Shown here one piece after another: positions 8,501-16,527 of a stretch of 64,000 bases of DNA. Made by a program: the position numbers and the translations under genes. The stretch's first letter is position 1; the number at the start of each line of letters is the position of its first letter. The notes beneath the pieces were generated by a model. It saw only the letters and a list, made by a program, of their open reading frames with translations, was not told where the DNA came from and searched no databases. The stretch is from Phenylobacterium sp. (GTDB lineage Bacteria > Pseudomonadota > Alphaproteobacteria > Caulobacterales > Caulobacteraceae), in NCBI RefSeq assembly GCF_019636135.1, contig NZ_JAHBYD010000029.1:1-64000 (forward strand), read 5' to 3'.

Positions 8501-9186
8501 TCGTCGACGCGGCGGCGCTCTACGTCTTCCGCACGCTCGTGGACGACGACATCCCGCTCAACGCCGGCTGCCTGGAGCCGCTCAAGGTCATCACCCGGCC
8601 GGGCTCGCTGCTGGCGCCCAACCCGCCCGCCGCCGTCGTCGCCGGCAACGTGGAGACCAGCCAGCACATCGTGGACGCGCTCTATGCGGCGCTGGGCGTC
8701 ATGGCCAACGGCCAGGGCACGATGAACAACTTCACCTTCGGCGACGAGCAGCGGCAGTACTACGAGACCCTCTGCGGCGGCGCGGGCGCGACCGCCGCCG
8801 CCGACGGGGCCAGCGCCGTCCACATCCACATGACCAACTCGCGCCTGACCGACCCGGAGATCCTGGAGCGGCGCTTCCCGGTGCGGGTGGAGGCGTTCGG
8901 CGTCCGCCGCGGCTCGGGCGGCGCGGGCGCCAGGCGCGGCGGCGACGGAGCGGTGCGGCGCATCCGGTTCCTCGCGCCGATGGAGGCCGCCCTTCTGTCG
9001 TCGCGCCGCGAGCACGCGCCCCAGGGCCTGGCCGGCGGCGGTCCGGGAAAACCGGGCCGGCAGCGCTTGATCAAGGCGTCAGGCCAGGCGAATGAACTTC
9101 CCGGCTGCTTCTCCGTTACGGTGGAGCTTGGCGACGCCATCGAGATCGAGACGCCCGGAGGCGGCGGTTTCGGCCGGGTGGCCTGA
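5569..9186 (+). CDS. 5-oxoprolinase / hydantoinase (HyuA-HyuB fusion), with in-frame repeat insertion
   Basis: A 1205-residue ATP-dependent amidohydrolase. The N-terminal half is HyuA-like: FWIDRGGTFTDVIGRAADGA at the start, MGTTVATNALLERRGAKTLF, and the ATP-binding GFDMGGTSTDVCRF. The C-terminal half is HyuB-like: RADPVTLELFNRRFMGVAEA, NNPYAGGTHLPDITVVMPVF, and HHADVGGIQPGSMPP. Fused forms act on 5-oxoproline (glutathione cycle) or related cyclic amides. The ATG at 5569 precedes the family N-terminus; the frame stays open further upstream but that part is an antisense shadow. About 36 residues (~590-626) near the HyuA/HyuB boundary derive from a palindromic repeat and are foreign to the family. 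Confidence 0.9.
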   Translation: MGRVLDRRFSFWIDRGGTFTDVIGRAADGAEVSLKLLSASPAYPDAAVEAMRRILGAEAGAPFPAARVEAIKMGTTVATNALLERRGAKTLFVTTEGFADALVIGDQARPDLFALNIEKPAPLYAGVAEARERLAADGSVVTPFDGRALWAKLEAAVAEGFTSAAIAFLHADLNPAHERAAGEIARAAGFGFVALSSEVSPLPRFVPRAETTVADAYLTPVLQAYVRRVADAVAGAPLYFMTSAGGLVRAEAFRGRDAVVSGPAGGVVGVARTAEAAGAAAVLGFDMGGTSTDVCRFAGALERRDAAKVAGVKLRSPMLDVETVAAGGGSILAFDGMRARAGPASAGADPGPACYGRGGPAAVTDANLVLGRLDPRFFPSVFGPAGDAALDPAASRARLAALAQAMGASVEAAAEGFVAVAVEQMAQAVRRISTERGFDPREHALVAFGGAAGQVACQTAEALGVDEVLCPKYGSVLSAWGIGQAQVSALRQAGVDLPLAGGLTAAEAALAGLEADVRADMAAQGAETGAVRRTLRLRYDGADAELPVALSDVATARAAFEQAHQRLFGFIEPERPILIAAVEAEATSNTAHPRACGDPGLSSSSPEDGPNVAQGSLGPRMRGDERVEMYALGAWHEAPVIAAEALTQIDGPALVVRADTQIAVLPGWRAAAGDDGLIRLTRTAAAARQVIALDRADPVTLELFNRRFMGVAEAMGAALERTAHSVNIKERLDFSCALFDADGGLVANAPHMPVHLGSMGASVRAVRDRHPNLRPGQAFALNNPYAGGTHLPDITVVMPVFMADGDTQASFYVAARGHHADVGGIQPGSMPPFSHTIDEEGVMLDALPIMRGGRFLDAEVRAALAEGRWPARAPERNLADLKAQVASCQAGGAAVAGMIRTYGAEAVARYMGFVQQNAAEAVRRAVGRLHDGAASTPLDGGGEIAVVTTVDTQARTATLDFTGTSDQLGSNFNGPSAIVDAAALYVFRTLVDDDIPLNAGCLEPLKVITRPGSLLAPNPPAAVVAGNVETSQHIVDALYAALGVMANGQGTMNNFTFGDEQRQYYETLCGGAGATAAADGASAVHIHMTNSRLTDPEILERRFPVRVEAFGVRRGSGGAGARRGGDGAVRRIRFLAPMEAALLSSRREHAPQGLAGGGPGKPGRQRLIKASGQANELPGCFSVTVELGDAIEIETPGGGGFGRVA
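7337..7446. repeat. Palindromic element inside the oxoprolinase reading frame
   Basis: The arms CGCTCATCCCCGCGCATGCG at 7338-7357 and its near-complement at 7427-7445 bound about 110 bases; the outer arms pair over about 28 bases (ending GGGACCCAG / CTGGGTCCC). The frame of the oxoprolinase passes through it without a stop, encoding HPRACGDP... and ...GPRMRGDE. A short hairpin with the same GCGCATGCG core lies at 21461-21490, so it belongs to a dispersed family. Confidence 0.85.
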
Positions 9187-9229
9187 ACCCGGCGCAAAGC
9201 TGACAAGATCACCGGTCACAAGGACTTCC

Positions 9230-9862
9230 ATGACGCCGCTCGCCCTCGCCTTCCTCCTGTTCGCGCAAGACCCGGCCGCGACCGCCGCGCCGCCCGCCGA
9301 GCCCGCGCCGGCCGTCGAGGAGGATCGCCTGCCGACCGGCGCGCCGAGGGACGACTACCAGTTCGTGGCGTGGTGCTACGGCAGCCTGCGCGGCTACCTC
9401 GACATGCACGACGAGATGATGCCCGAGGTGACCCGGATCGAGAGCCAGTTCCGCAAGCCCGGCTCCAGCCTGAAGGACGACCTCAAGGTCTACGCCGACA
9501 TGCAGAAGGACGGCCAGGCCAAGCTGAAGGCCTTCCAGGCCGCCCTGACCGCCGCGGAGAAGGCCTCGGTGCGTCCGCTCAACGTCCAGGGCGCCGCCGC
9601 CGTCCGCGCGGGCCGGATGAGCTGGACCACCGGCCCCGACGTCACCAAGGCGCGCAAGGCGCAGGAATGGATGAGCTGGGCGCTGCCGGTGCGCTGCGAG
9701 CGCGTCGCGGCGCAACTGGAGCAGCGCTCGAAACTGATGGGCACGGCGCTCAAGGCCAACGCGCCGAAGGGCGAAGCCCCGCCACCGTCGGCCACCGACG
9801 AGCCGGCCGAAGCGCCCCCCGAAGCGCCCGCCGCCGAGACTCCGCCGACGCCGGCGGGCTGA
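9230..9862 (+). CDS. Exported hypothetical protein, Pro/Ala-rich tail
   Basis: The ATG at 9230 gives 210 residues beginning MTPLALAFLLFAQDPAATAA, a short hydrophobic leader. A central helical region (FVAWCYGSLRGYLDMHDEMM to about residue 165) contains two cysteines (AWCYGS and VRCERVA). The last ~35 residues are Pro/Ala/Glu-rich and probably disordered. A longer in-frame ORF from 9092 overlaps the oxoprolinase and is rejected as the start. This resembles conserved uncharacterised periplasmic proteins of Caulobacterales; no function is assigned. Confidence 0.7.
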   Translation: MTPLALAFLLFAQDPAATAAPPAEPAPAVEEDRLPTGAPRDDYQFVAWCYGSLRGYLDMHDEMMPEVTRIESQFRKPGSSLKDDLKVYADMQKDGQAKLKAFQAALTAAEKASVRPLNVQGAAAVRAGRMSWTTGPDVTKARKAQEWMSWALPVRCERVAAQLEQRSKLMGTALKANAPKGEAPPPSATDEPAEAPPEAPAAETPPTPAG

Positions 9863-9905
9863 GGCTTCACGCTTCGCGAACCCTGCCGCGTCTAGCCTCA
9901 CGGCG

Positions 9906-10181
9906 ATGTTCGAGATCGCCGTGGCCTATCTGGTCGCCATCAACGGCCTGACCTACGCCGCCTTCGCGCTGGACAAGCGGGCCGCCGAGCGGCGCGCCTG
10001 GCGCGTGCCCGAGCGGCGCCTGCTGATGCTGGCCGCCTTCGGCGGGACGCCGGCCGCGATGGCCGCCCAGCAGATCCTGCGTCACAAGACGAGGAAGGAG
10101 CCGTTCCGCACCTCGCTCTGGGCGATCTTCGCGGTGCAGGGGGCGTTGCTGGCCTTCGCCGCCTACCGGCTCGCGAGGTAG
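9906..10181 (+). CDS. DUF1294 small membrane protein
   Basis: A 91-residue protein with an N-terminal hydrophobic segment, the conserved FALDKRAAERRAWRVPERRL loop, a second segment (LLMLAAFGGTPAAMAAQQIL), the HKTRKEPFR motif and a final helix. The DK-(x)n-R-PE-LL and G-x-A-(x)n-RHKT-K-x-F layout is typical of DUF1294 inner-membrane proteins, whose role is unknown. Its last 19 bases overlap the 3' end of the convergent aminotransferase gene. Confidence 0.85.
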   Translation: MFEIAVAYLVAINGLTYAAFALDKRAAERRAWRVPERRLLMLAAFGGTPAAMAAQQILRHKTRKEPFRTSLWAIFAVQGALLAFAAYRLAR

Positions 10182-11326
10182 GTCGCCAGGCGTTCGAGCC
10201 CGGCGGCGTTCTTCCCGGGCCGCGCGGCGAAGCACCAGCGGATCCAGCCCTCGCCCTCCTCGCCGAAAGCCGAGCCCGGCGCGAGGCCCAGGCCGACCTT
10301 GTCGATCATGTCCTTGCAGAGCGCGAGCGAGTCCGTGCAGCCCTCGACGCGGAAGAAGGCGTAGAAGCCGCCGTCCGGCCGGGGCGCCTCGACGCCCGGC
10401 ATGGCGCGCAGGGCGCTCAGCACCTGGTCGCGGGCGGCCACGAGCTCGGCGCGGACCGAGGCCACATAGCTGTCGCCGTGGTCCAGCGCGGCCTTCGCGC
10501 CCTCTTGCACGAAGCCCGGCGCGCAGGAGGTGTTGTACTCGATGAGGACGCCCAGCCCGTCCATCAGCTTCGGCGGCACGACCATCCAGCCCAGCCGCCA
10601 GCCGGTCATGCGCCAGGCCTTGGAGAAGCTGTTGGTCCCGATGATCCGGTCCTCGGGCGTCGTCAGCGGCAGGAACGAGGGCGCGGTCGGGCGGTCGAAC
10701 GTGAGCCGCTCGTAGACGTCGTCGCAGATCAGCCAGACGCCGAGCCGGCGGCACCGCTCCAGGATGGCGGCGCGGTCCTCGGCCGGGATCATCCAGCCGG
10801 TCGGGTTGTTGGGCGAGTTGATCACCAGCGCCTTCGTGCCCGGCGTCAGCGCGTCGACCAGCCGGTCGAGGTCGAGCCGCCAGCGGCCCTGCGCCGGCTC
10901 CAGCGGGACCATCTCGACGCTGGCCGACAGGATCTTCGGGATCTCGGGCACGTTCGGCCAGATCGGCCCCACCTCGACGACGCGGTCGCCCGGCGACACC
11001 ACGAGCTGGGCGGCGAGCTGGATCGCGTTGACGCCCGCGCTGGTGACGGCCACGCGCCCGACGCCGATGGGCGCGTCGTGCAGGCGGGTCAGGTAGCCGG
11101 ACAGCGAGTCCCGCACGTCGGCGCGGCCGAGGTTGTGGGTATAGAAGGTGCGCCCGTCGAGCAGGGCCCGGGCCGCGGGCTCGCGGATGAAGTCGGGCGT
11201 CGGCTGGTCGGACTCGCCGAACCAGAAGGCCAGGATGTCGTTCCGCCCGAGGCCGGCGTTGGCCACCTCGCGGATCCGGGACATGCGGAGGCCCTGGACC
11301 TCCGGGCGGGGCAGCGTGTCGAACAT
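10163..11326 (-). CDS. Pyridoxal-phosphate aminotransferase, class I/II
   Basis: A 387-residue fold-type I aminotransferase. Visible signatures are VINSPNNPTGWMIP (residues 169-181), CDDVYERL (201-208, cofactor-ring Asp) and TNSFSKAWRMTGWRLGW with the Schiff-base Lys at 236. Substrate specificity (aspartate, aromatic or alanine type) cannot be decided from these motifs. The thioesterase gene ends 10 bases upstream on the same strand, so the two are probably co-transcribed. The 3' end overlaps the convergent DUF1294 gene. A second class I enzyme is at 32917-34059. Confidence 0.9.
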   Translation of the reverse strand: MFDTLPRPEVQGLRMSRIREVANAGLGRNDILAFWFGESDQPTPDFIREPAARALLDGRTFYTHNLGRADVRDSLSGYLTRLHDAPIGVGRVAVTSAGVNAIQLAAQLVVSPGDRVVEVGPIWPNVPEIPKILSASVEMVPLEPAQGRWRLDLDRLVDALTPGTKALVINSPNNPTGWMIPAEDRAAILERCRRLGVWLICDDVYERLTFDRPTAPSFLPLTTPEDRIIGTNSFSKAWRMTGWRLGWMVVPPKLMDGLGVLIEYNTSCAPGFVQEGAKAALDHGDSYVASVRAELVAARDQVLSALRAMPGVEAPRPDGGFYAFFRVEGCTDSLALCKDMIDKVGLGLAPGSAFGEEGEGWIRWCFAARPGKNAAGLERLATYLASR

Positions 11327-11335
11327 GCCCGCCGG

Positions 11336-12112
11336 TTAGCTCACCTTCCGTTTCTGCGCGAGGGCGGTGCAACTCGCGGCGCCGATCACGCCCTGCTCGT
11401 CGTAGAGGCGGCATTCGCCGATGGCGACGCCGTCGGTGGCGCCGTGGCCGGTGACGTCGAAGCCCACCCAGTCGGTCACAGGCTCGCGGTGCAGATAGAT
11501 GGTGACGTCCGAGTTGATGTAGCCCAGCCCCTGGTCGCCGGAGTTGGCGAAGGGGCTGACGAAGTCGGCGGCTGTGGCGACGCGGGCGAAGGGCGTGAAG
11601 GGCTCGCCTTCCACCAGGTCGCGGACCTCGGCCATCCAGACGCGGCGCGGGTGGCCGGGGACGCCGAAGTCGCCGGCGATGCGGCGCATGTCCCACATGC
11701 CGCCCATGGGCCGCTGTTCCGGCGGCGGCATGTCGGCGGGCTTGGGCGCATCCCAGTTGTCGGGCGCCCAGACCTTGCCGAGCGCGTTCCCGGTCCTGCG
11801 CAGGAGCTGGCAGGTGGCGCGCCCGGCGCTCTGGCCGCCCGAGATGAATTCGGCGTCGACCACCTTGATGCGGTAGCCGTCCTTGACCACGCGGGTCACC
11901 ACCTCGACCGGCGACAGGTCGGGCAGCCGGTACATGTCGACCGTCAGGCGCGCCGGCATGTACTCGGGCGTGCGGTACTGGCGCTCGATCTCGGCGCCCA
12001 GCAGGCCGATGATCAGCCGGCCGTGCAGGGAGTCCGCGGTCCACGGGCCGATCCCGGCGCGGGTGGGGAGGAAGAGGTCGCCCTCTTTTCGAAAGAACGG
12101 TTCATTCGCCAT
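11336..12112 (-). CDS. TesB-like acyl-CoA thioesterase (double hotdog)
   Basis: A protein of 258 residues with two hotdog-like halves. The first contains LHGRLIIGLLGAEIERQYRT and RLTVDMYRLPDLSPVEVVTR; the second contains FVSPFANSGDQGLGYINSDV and VGFDVTGHGATDGVAIGECR. This matches the thioesterase-superfamily proteins of the TesB type that hydrolyse acyl-CoA. The ATG at 12112 starts MANEPFFRKEGD. Its substrate is unknown. Spacing of 10 bases to the aminotransferase downstream suggests a two-gene unit. Confidence 0.75.
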   Translation of the reverse strand: MANEPFFRKEGDLFLPTRAGIGPWTADSLHGRLIIGLLGAEIERQYRTPEYMPARLTVDMYRLPDLSPVEVVTRVVKDGYRIKVVDAEFISGGQSAGRATCQLLRRTGNALGKVWAPDNWDAPKPADMPPPEQRPMGGMWDMRRIAGDFGVPGHPRRVWMAEVRDLVEGEPFTPFARVATAADFVSPFANSGDQGLGYINSDVTIYLHREPVTDWVGFDVTGHGATDGVAIGECRLYDEQGVIGAASCTALAQKRKVS

Positions 12113-12146
12113 GGCGGGCGAACCTGCCGGAACCGGTCGGGCTTGG

Positions 12147-13481
12147 CTAGGCGCCGTCTACCTCCCCCATCGCGACGGGGGAGGCAGGCTCGCCCCTGGC
12201 CACGATCGCCGTCACCGCCATGTCGCCGGTGACGTTGCCGAGGGTGCGGAAGATGTCGGGGGCGACCTCGACGGCCAGCAGGATCGGCAGGAGGTCGATC
12301 GGCAGGCCCAGCGCGAGGCAGATCGGCGCCACGCTGACGATGAACGACACCTGCCCGGGCAGGCCCACCGAGCCCACCGCCACCGCCAGGGCGACCAGCA
12401 CCGCGCCGGCGTACTGCAGCGCCGTGGGCTCGATCCCGTAGACCTTGGCCACGAAGACGCAGACGGCCAGGTTCACCGCCGGGCTGGTGAAGCGGAAGAT
12501 CGCCACCGCCAGCGGCAGGACGAGGCCCGCGATCCGCGGCGGGATGCCCAGGTCGTCGCGGCTGCGCTCGATCATCGCGGGCAGGCAGGCGAGCGAGGAC
12601 TGGGTGGCGAAGGCCGTCGCCAGCACCGGCGCGGTCGCCCGCGCCCAGCGGCCGAGGGGCACGCGGCCGACCGTGATCGCCAGCCCGTAGCCGATGACGG
12701 TGATGACGAGCCCCGCGAAGGCGGCGGTGACGATGTACTGGCCCAGCACGCCCGCCGCGCCGACGCCGGCGCGCAGGCCGACGCCGAGGCCCAGGGCGAA
12801 GACGCCGACGGGCGCCACCGCCAACACCCAGCGCACCACCACGATCATCGCCTCGCCCAGCGCCTGGAAGACGTCGATCAGGGCGCGGCCGCGGCCGTCG
12901 GGCAGGCGGGTCAGCGCAAAGCCGGTGAAGACGGCGAACACCACCACCGGCAGGACCGCGTCCTCGCTGGCGGCCTTGATCGGGTTCGACGGCGCGAGGC
13001 TCCTCACCCAGGCGGCGAAGTCGGGCGCGGTCGGCGCGCCGGCCGGCGGCGCCTGGGCCCCGGCGCGCAGGGCGGCCGAGGCGGCCTCGCTCACCGGCCA
13101 CAGCGCCAGTACGCCGTTGGTCACCAGGATCGACGTCACCGCCGAGAGCACCAGCAGGCCCGTGAACCAGAGCACCGCGCGCACGGCGAGCCGTCCGGTC
13201 GCGGCGGCGTCGGAGACCTGGGCGATCCCCGTCACCAGCACCGCGAAGATCAGCGGCACGACCGTCATGCGCAGGGCGTTCAGCCACAGGCCGCCCAGCG
13301 CCTCGACGCTCTCGATGGCCCGGGTCGCGTCCGGCCCGCCGTAGGCCGCGGCCGCCGCGCCGACCACGAGACCCGCCGCCAGCGCGATCAGCACCTGGAC
13401 GCTCAGGGATTTGAGGAACTTCAAGGCCGCGCTCCGCCGGGGACGTGGCGCGATCTGGCCCGCGCCGGCGGCGTCGGGCAA
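12147..13481 (-). CDS. Dicarboxylate/amino acid:cation symporter (SLC1/DAACS family)
   Basis: A polytopic membrane protein of up to 444 residues, with LSVQVLIALAAGLVVGAAAA at the N-terminus, GGLWLNALRMTVVPLIFAVL, and a serine-poor form of the re-entrant region (FATQSSLACLPAMIERS). This is the GltP/DctA-type layout, importing dicarboxylates or acidic amino acids with H+ or Na+. The first 19 residues of the longest frame are Arg/Pro-rich; a TTG at 13424, with GGAG about 10 bases before it, gives MKFLKSLSVQ and is a likely better start. A paralogue-level substrate is not assignable. Confidence 0.88.
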   Translation of the reverse strand: MPDAAGAGQIAPRPRRSAALKFLKSLSVQVLIALAAGLVVGAAAAAYGGPDATRAIESVEALGGLWLNALRMTVVPLIFAVLVTGIAQVSDAAATGRLAVRAVLWFTGLLVLSAVTSILVTNGVLALWPVSEAASAALRAGAQAPPAGAPTAPDFAAWVRSLAPSNPIKAASEDAVLPVVVFAVFTGFALTRLPDGRGRALIDVFQALGEAMIVVVRWVLAVAPVGVFALGLGVGLRAGVGAAGVLGQYIVTAAFAGLVITVIGYGLAITVGRVPLGRWARATAPVLATAFATQSSLACLPAMIERSRDDLGIPPRIAGLVLPLAVAIFRFTSPAVNLAVCVFVAKVYGIEPTALQYAGAVLVALAVAVGSVGLPGQVSFIVSVAPICLALGLPIDLLPILLAVEVAPDIFRTLGNVTGDMAVTAIVARGEPASPVAMGEVDGA

Positions 13482-13490
13482 TAGGCGAGG

Positions 13491-13667
13491 TCAGGCGGTC
13501 CTGGTCTGGTAGCGCACCGACAGGCCGGCGGGGGCCCTGGAGTCGGCGTTGCGCAGGCGGTCGGCCACGTCATGGAGGGCCGTGTCCTGGTCGCCGTAGC
13601 GGGCCAGTTCACAGCCTTCGCTGCGGACGATCCACTCGTCCGCCTCTTCCACCACTTCGAAACGCAT
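13491..13667 (-). CDS. Small soluble protein (58 aa), DUF2188-like
   Basis: The ATG at 13667 gives MRFEVVEEADEWIVRSEGCE, then LARYGDQDTALHDVADRLRN and a polar tail. The short beta-hairpin with W-x-V, a G...Y turn and a helix of alternating Ala is the layout of the small DUF2188-type proteins. A start at 13694 would add nine residues and is less natural. A protein of similar layout lies at 16695-16904. Function unknown. Confidence 0.6.
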   Translation of the reverse strand: MRFEVVEEADEWIVRSEGCELARYGDQDTALHDVADRLRNADSRAPAGLSVRYQTRTA

Positions 13668-13739
13668 ACGACGGTCCCGGTTCCCTGCAACCACATGTAC
13701 TGAGCGGGCGGGAGCTCAACAATTGCGCGCATCGTCGCA

Positions 13740-14546
13740 CTAGCCTGGCGGCGGACGGATCCTCACCGGCGCGTCGCAGATCGAAAAGTCGGCCCCTTTC
13801 AGGCGCTTGAGGTCGGCCATGGCCTCGCGGAACGCCGCCCCGCGTTCGTTCAGCACCTCCAGCCGCGGCTGCTCGGCCGCGGGCAGGTCGGCCATCACGC
13901 GCACCTTCAGCATCAGGTCCGGGACCTTCGGCGGCTCGCCGACGGCCACGGCGTTCACCGCCTCGAGGCCCGACACGATGCGGCCCACCACCGTGTACTC
14001 GTGGTCGAGGCGCCGCGCCGGGGCGCGCATGAAGAAGATCTCGGCGTTGGCGGTGCCGGGGTCGGCCTGGCGGCCCATGCCCATCACGCCCGGGCAATAG
14101 GCGCCCCAGCCGCGCAGGCGGGCGTCGCCGCGGCTCTGCTGCTCGCCCGCCGAGACCGCCTGGAACGGCGTCGCGCCCACGAAGCCCTCGCGCGCGTCGC
14201 TGCGGTCGACGACCACCGTGGCGACGGCGGGGTCGAGGCGGAAGCTGAACTCGGGCGGCAGGTCGGGATGCTTCGACGTCCCGCCGTCGCGGTTGTCGGG
14301 GTTGCCGGTCTGGGCGACGAAGCCGTCGATAACCCGGTGGAACTGCAGGCCGTCGTAGACGTGCTCGCGGGCCAGCAGCTTGACCCGCTCCACGCCCTTC
14401 GGCGCGAACTCGGGCCGCAGTTCGACCACCACCTGGCCCTGGGTCGTCGAGACGACGAGGGTGTTCTCGGGATCGAGCGGCCGCCAGTCGGGCGCGGGCG
14501 CGGCGCCCGCGAGCAGCACGGCGGCGGCAGTCAGTCCATGAAGCAT
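13740..14546 (-). CDS. Cyclophilin-type peptidylprolyl isomerase, exported
   Basis: A protein of 268 residues with a short signal sequence (MLHGLTAAAVLLAGAAPAPD). The cyclophilin core is evident: VVVELRPEFAPKGVERVKLL, YDGLQFHRVIDGFVAQTGNP with the catalytic-type Arg in FHRV, and the ANAEIFFMRAP / HEYTVVGRIVSGLEAVNAV blocks. It probably assists folding in the periplasm. A ~45-residue insertion (about 115-160: SDAREGFVGATPFQAVSAGE onward) and a ~50-residue C-terminal extension with one Cys make it longer than minimal cyclophilins. Confidence 0.9.
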   Translation of the reverse strand: MLHGLTAAAVLLAGAAPAPDWRPLDPENTLVVSTTQGQVVVELRPEFAPKGVERVKLLAREHVYDGLQFHRVIDGFVAQTGNPDNRDGGTSKHPDLPPEFSFRLDPAVATVVVDRSDAREGFVGATPFQAVSAGEQQSRGDARLRGWGAYCPGVMGMGRQADPGTANAEIFFMRAPARRLDHEYTVVGRIVSGLEAVNAVAVGEPPKVPDLMLKVRVMADLPAAEQPRLEVLNERGAAFREAMADLKRLKGADFSICDAPVRIRPPPG

Positions 14547-14551
14547 GCGAA

Positions 14552-14583
14552 GGCCCTCCCGCCCGCAGAGGGGCAGGAGGGCC
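14552..14583 (-). terminator. GC-rich hairpin between crystallin-like gene and cyclophilin gene
   Basis: GGCCCTCC at 14552-14559 pairs with GGAGGGCC at 14576-14583, with an inner GCCC/GGGC extension and a 6-base loop. It lies 9 bases downstream of the minus-strand crystallin-like gene end and 5 bases upstream of the cyclophilin start. There is no T-tract, so it may be an attenuating or stabilising hairpin and not a true terminator. Confidence 0.4.
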
Positions 14584-14592
14584 GGATGCTCG

Positions 14593-15213
14593 TCAAGACC
14601 TGCGGCAGAGCAGGTCGCGCAGGACGTCGCTGCGGCCGATGAGCTGGCCCTCGGGGCCGATGGCCTGGTTGGCGCGGGCGCTGGAGTCGAAGAACACGGC
14701 GCGGCCCAGGCCCTGGCTGCGGCAGAAGGCGTTGGCCCCGCGGTCGCCCGCCGCCACGTCGATCCCGCGCACCGTCGGCCGCGGGAAGAAGACGGTGGCC
14801 GTCCCGTCGACGCCGCGCGATCCGCCGCTCGGGAAGCCGGGACCCGGCCCTGGGCCGGGACCGGGGCCGCCCGGACCGCCGGGCCGCCCGCCGCCGGCCG
14901 GCTCCAGCGAGGAGACCTGGGCCATCAGGCCGTAGGTGTGCAGGTTGGCGACGTCGCCGCGCACCTCCTGGCAGCGCCCCTTGAAGTTGTCGTGCTCGCA
15001 GATCAGCCAGCGGCCGTCGAAGCGCGCGCTCTGGGCGCGGTCGTTGAAGCGCCACTTGCCGAGGTCGGGCGTCGACTGGGTGATCGTCACCGACTGGCCC
15101 TGGAAGTTCGGCAGCGAATAGAGCGTGGCCGAGCCGCCGCGATAGGGCTGGGCTTCGGCGGCGCCGGCAAGGGCCGCGACGGCCAGGGCGGCGGCGAAGA
15201 GGGTCTTGGTCAT
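14593..15213 (-). CDS. Exported beta/gamma-crystallin-fold protein with Gly/Pro linker
   Basis: The protein has 206 residues. The signal peptide (MTKTLFAAALAVAALAGAAEA) is followed by a crystallin domain of two Greek-key repeats: ATLYSLPNFQGQSVTITQST and WLICEHDNFKGRCQEVRGDV. A Gly/Pro repeat linker of about 25 residues (residues ~108-132) separates this from a C-terminal domain (VFFPRPTVRGIDVAAGDRG; LGRAVFFDSSARANQAIG) with two cysteines. The role is unknown; a structural or stress protein of the envelope is likely. Confidence 0.8.
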   Translation of the reverse strand: MTKTLFAAALAVAALAGAAEAQPYRGGSATLYSLPNFQGQSVTITQSTPDLGKWRFNDRAQSARFDGRWLICEHDNFKGRCQEVRGDVANLHTYGLMAQVSSLEPAGGGRPGGPGGPGPGPGPGPGFPSGGSRGVDGTATVFFPRPTVRGIDVAAGDRGANAFCRSQGLGRAVFFDSSARANQAIGPEGQLIGRSDVLRDLLCRRS

Positions 15214-15423
15214 GGGGGTCAGCCTCCACAGGATGTTGCCGGGCCAGAGAAGCGGGACCGTAATGAACCGCCGCTGAAAGGTCTCGCCAGCCGTGGGTCA
15301 GCTTCGCCGCATCGCTTCCAGTCCGGCAACAATCTTCTGCGTTCGGCCGGATTTATCTCCGGAGCGGCGAACCTATCTTCGGTCCCGAACGCGACGCGAT
15401 GCGTGTCGCAGGGAGACGAACCG

Positions 15424-16122
15424 ATGATCGACAAGAGGCCCTTCGCGCGCCTGGGCGGCGCCGACCACGGCTGGCTGAAGGCCCGCCACCACTTCTCGTT
15501 CGCGAGCTACCACGACCCGGACAACATGGGCTGGGGTCCGATCCGGGTGTGGAACGACGACGAGATCGCGCCCAATTCCGGATTCCCGCCGCACCCGCAC
15601 GCCGACATGGAGATCGTCACCTACGTCCGGAAGGGCGCGATCACCCACCAGGACAGCCTGGGCAACCAGGGCCGGACCGAAGCGGGCGACGTGCAGGTGA
15701 TGAGCGCCGGCAGCGGCATCCGCCACGCCGAGTACAACTTGGAGCCCGAGACCACGACGCTGTTCCAGATCTGGATCGAGCCTTCCACGACGGGCGGCAA
15801 GCCCAGTTGGGGCGCCAAGCCCTTCCCCAAGGGCGACCGCGCCGGGAGGTTCGTGACCCTGGCCAGCGGCATCGCCGGCGACGACGACGCGCTGCCGATC
15901 CGCACCGATGCGCGGGTGGCGGGGGCGACGCTCAAGGCCGGCGAGACGACCGAGTATGTGCTGGGCAAGGCTCGGCACGCCTATCTGGTGCCGGCGACCG
16001 GCGCCGTGGAGGTCAACGGGGTCCGTCTGGACGCCCGCGACGGCGCGGCGGTCAGGGATGAGGAGGTCTTGAGGGTCCGGGCCCTCGAGGACGCCGAAGT
16101 CGTCCTGGTCGACGCCGCCTGA
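15424..16122 (+). CDS. Pirin family protein (YhhW-type cupin)
   Basis: A protein of 232 residues with the pirin N-terminal signature: DHGWLKARHHFSFASYHDPD, then GFPPHPHADMEIVTYVRKGA and ITHQDSLGN, whose His/Glu residues bind the active-site metal. The block MSAGSGIRHAEYN is also typical. E. coli YhhW of this family has quercetinase activity in vitro; the physiological substrate is unclear. The ATG at 15424 follows a purine-rich stretch (GGGAGACGAACCG). The longer frame upstream is an antisense shadow. It is monocistronic between two minus-strand genes. Confidence 0.92.
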   Translation: MIDKRPFARLGGADHGWLKARHHFSFASYHDPDNMGWGPIRVWNDDEIAPNSGFPPHPHADMEIVTYVRKGAITHQDSLGNQGRTEAGDVQVMSAGSGIRHAEYNLEPETTTLFQIWIEPSTTGGKPSWGAKPFPKGDRAGRFVTLASGIAGDDDALPIRTDARVAGATLKAGETTEYVLGKARHAYLVPATGAVEVNGVRLDARDGAAVRDEEVLRVRALEDAEVVLVDAA

Positions 16123-16147
16123 TCGGCGGCCGGGGCGCCTGCGAATT

Positions 16148-16176
16148 GGGCTCAGGGCTGGGGCGGCCCTGAGCCC
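16148..16176. terminator. Hairpin between convergent pirin and UrcA genes
   Basis: GGGCTCAGGGC (16148-16158) pairs perfectly with GCCCTGAGCCC (16166-16176) across a 7-base loop. It is placed 25 bases after the pirin stop and 30 bases after the stop of the opposite gene, so it can serve both directions. Confidence 0.6.
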
Positions 16177-16206
16177 GTCTTCGCACATCCGCCTCGAAGG
16201 GAGAGC

Positions 16207-16527
16207 TCAGCGGGCGGCGAGGGTCTGGGAGGCGTGCTCGAGGCGAGCGGTGCGCAGGGCGCCCAGCTTCTCGTCGAGCTCGACCTTCACGCCGGTCTTG
16301 CAGCTCTGGCGGGCGGCGACCGTGCGTTCGGGGGAGCAGAACTTGCGGGCCGCGGCGTCGGAACGCTGCTGGTAGGTGGCGACGCCTTCGGGGGTCAGGA
16401 GGTTGATGTCGGCCACCTTCACGGTGGTGGCGGCGAGGGCCGAAGCGGGGAGCGCGGCGATGGGGAGGGCCGCGAGCGCCAGCATGGCGACGCCGGAGAT
16501 ACGGGAAGCGAGGTTCATCTTGGTCAT
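16207..16527 (-). CDS. UrcA family protein, exported
   Basis: The 106-residue protein has a signal peptide (MTKMNLASRISGVAMLALAA..., cleavage near ALA at residues 30-33) and the family core VKVADINLLTPEGVATYQQR, SDAAARKFC and RQSCKTG, with two conserved Cys that probably pair. UrcA-type proteins are common in Caulobacterales and sphingomonads and have no known function. The upstream region (16528-16694) is unusually AT-rich (around 16640-16675) and is the likely promoter area. Confidence 0.85.
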   Translation of the reverse strand: MTKMNLASRISGVAMLALAALPIAALPASALAATTVKVADINLLTPEGVATYQQRSDAAARKFCSPERTVAARQSCKTGVKVELDEKLGALRTARLEHASQTLAAR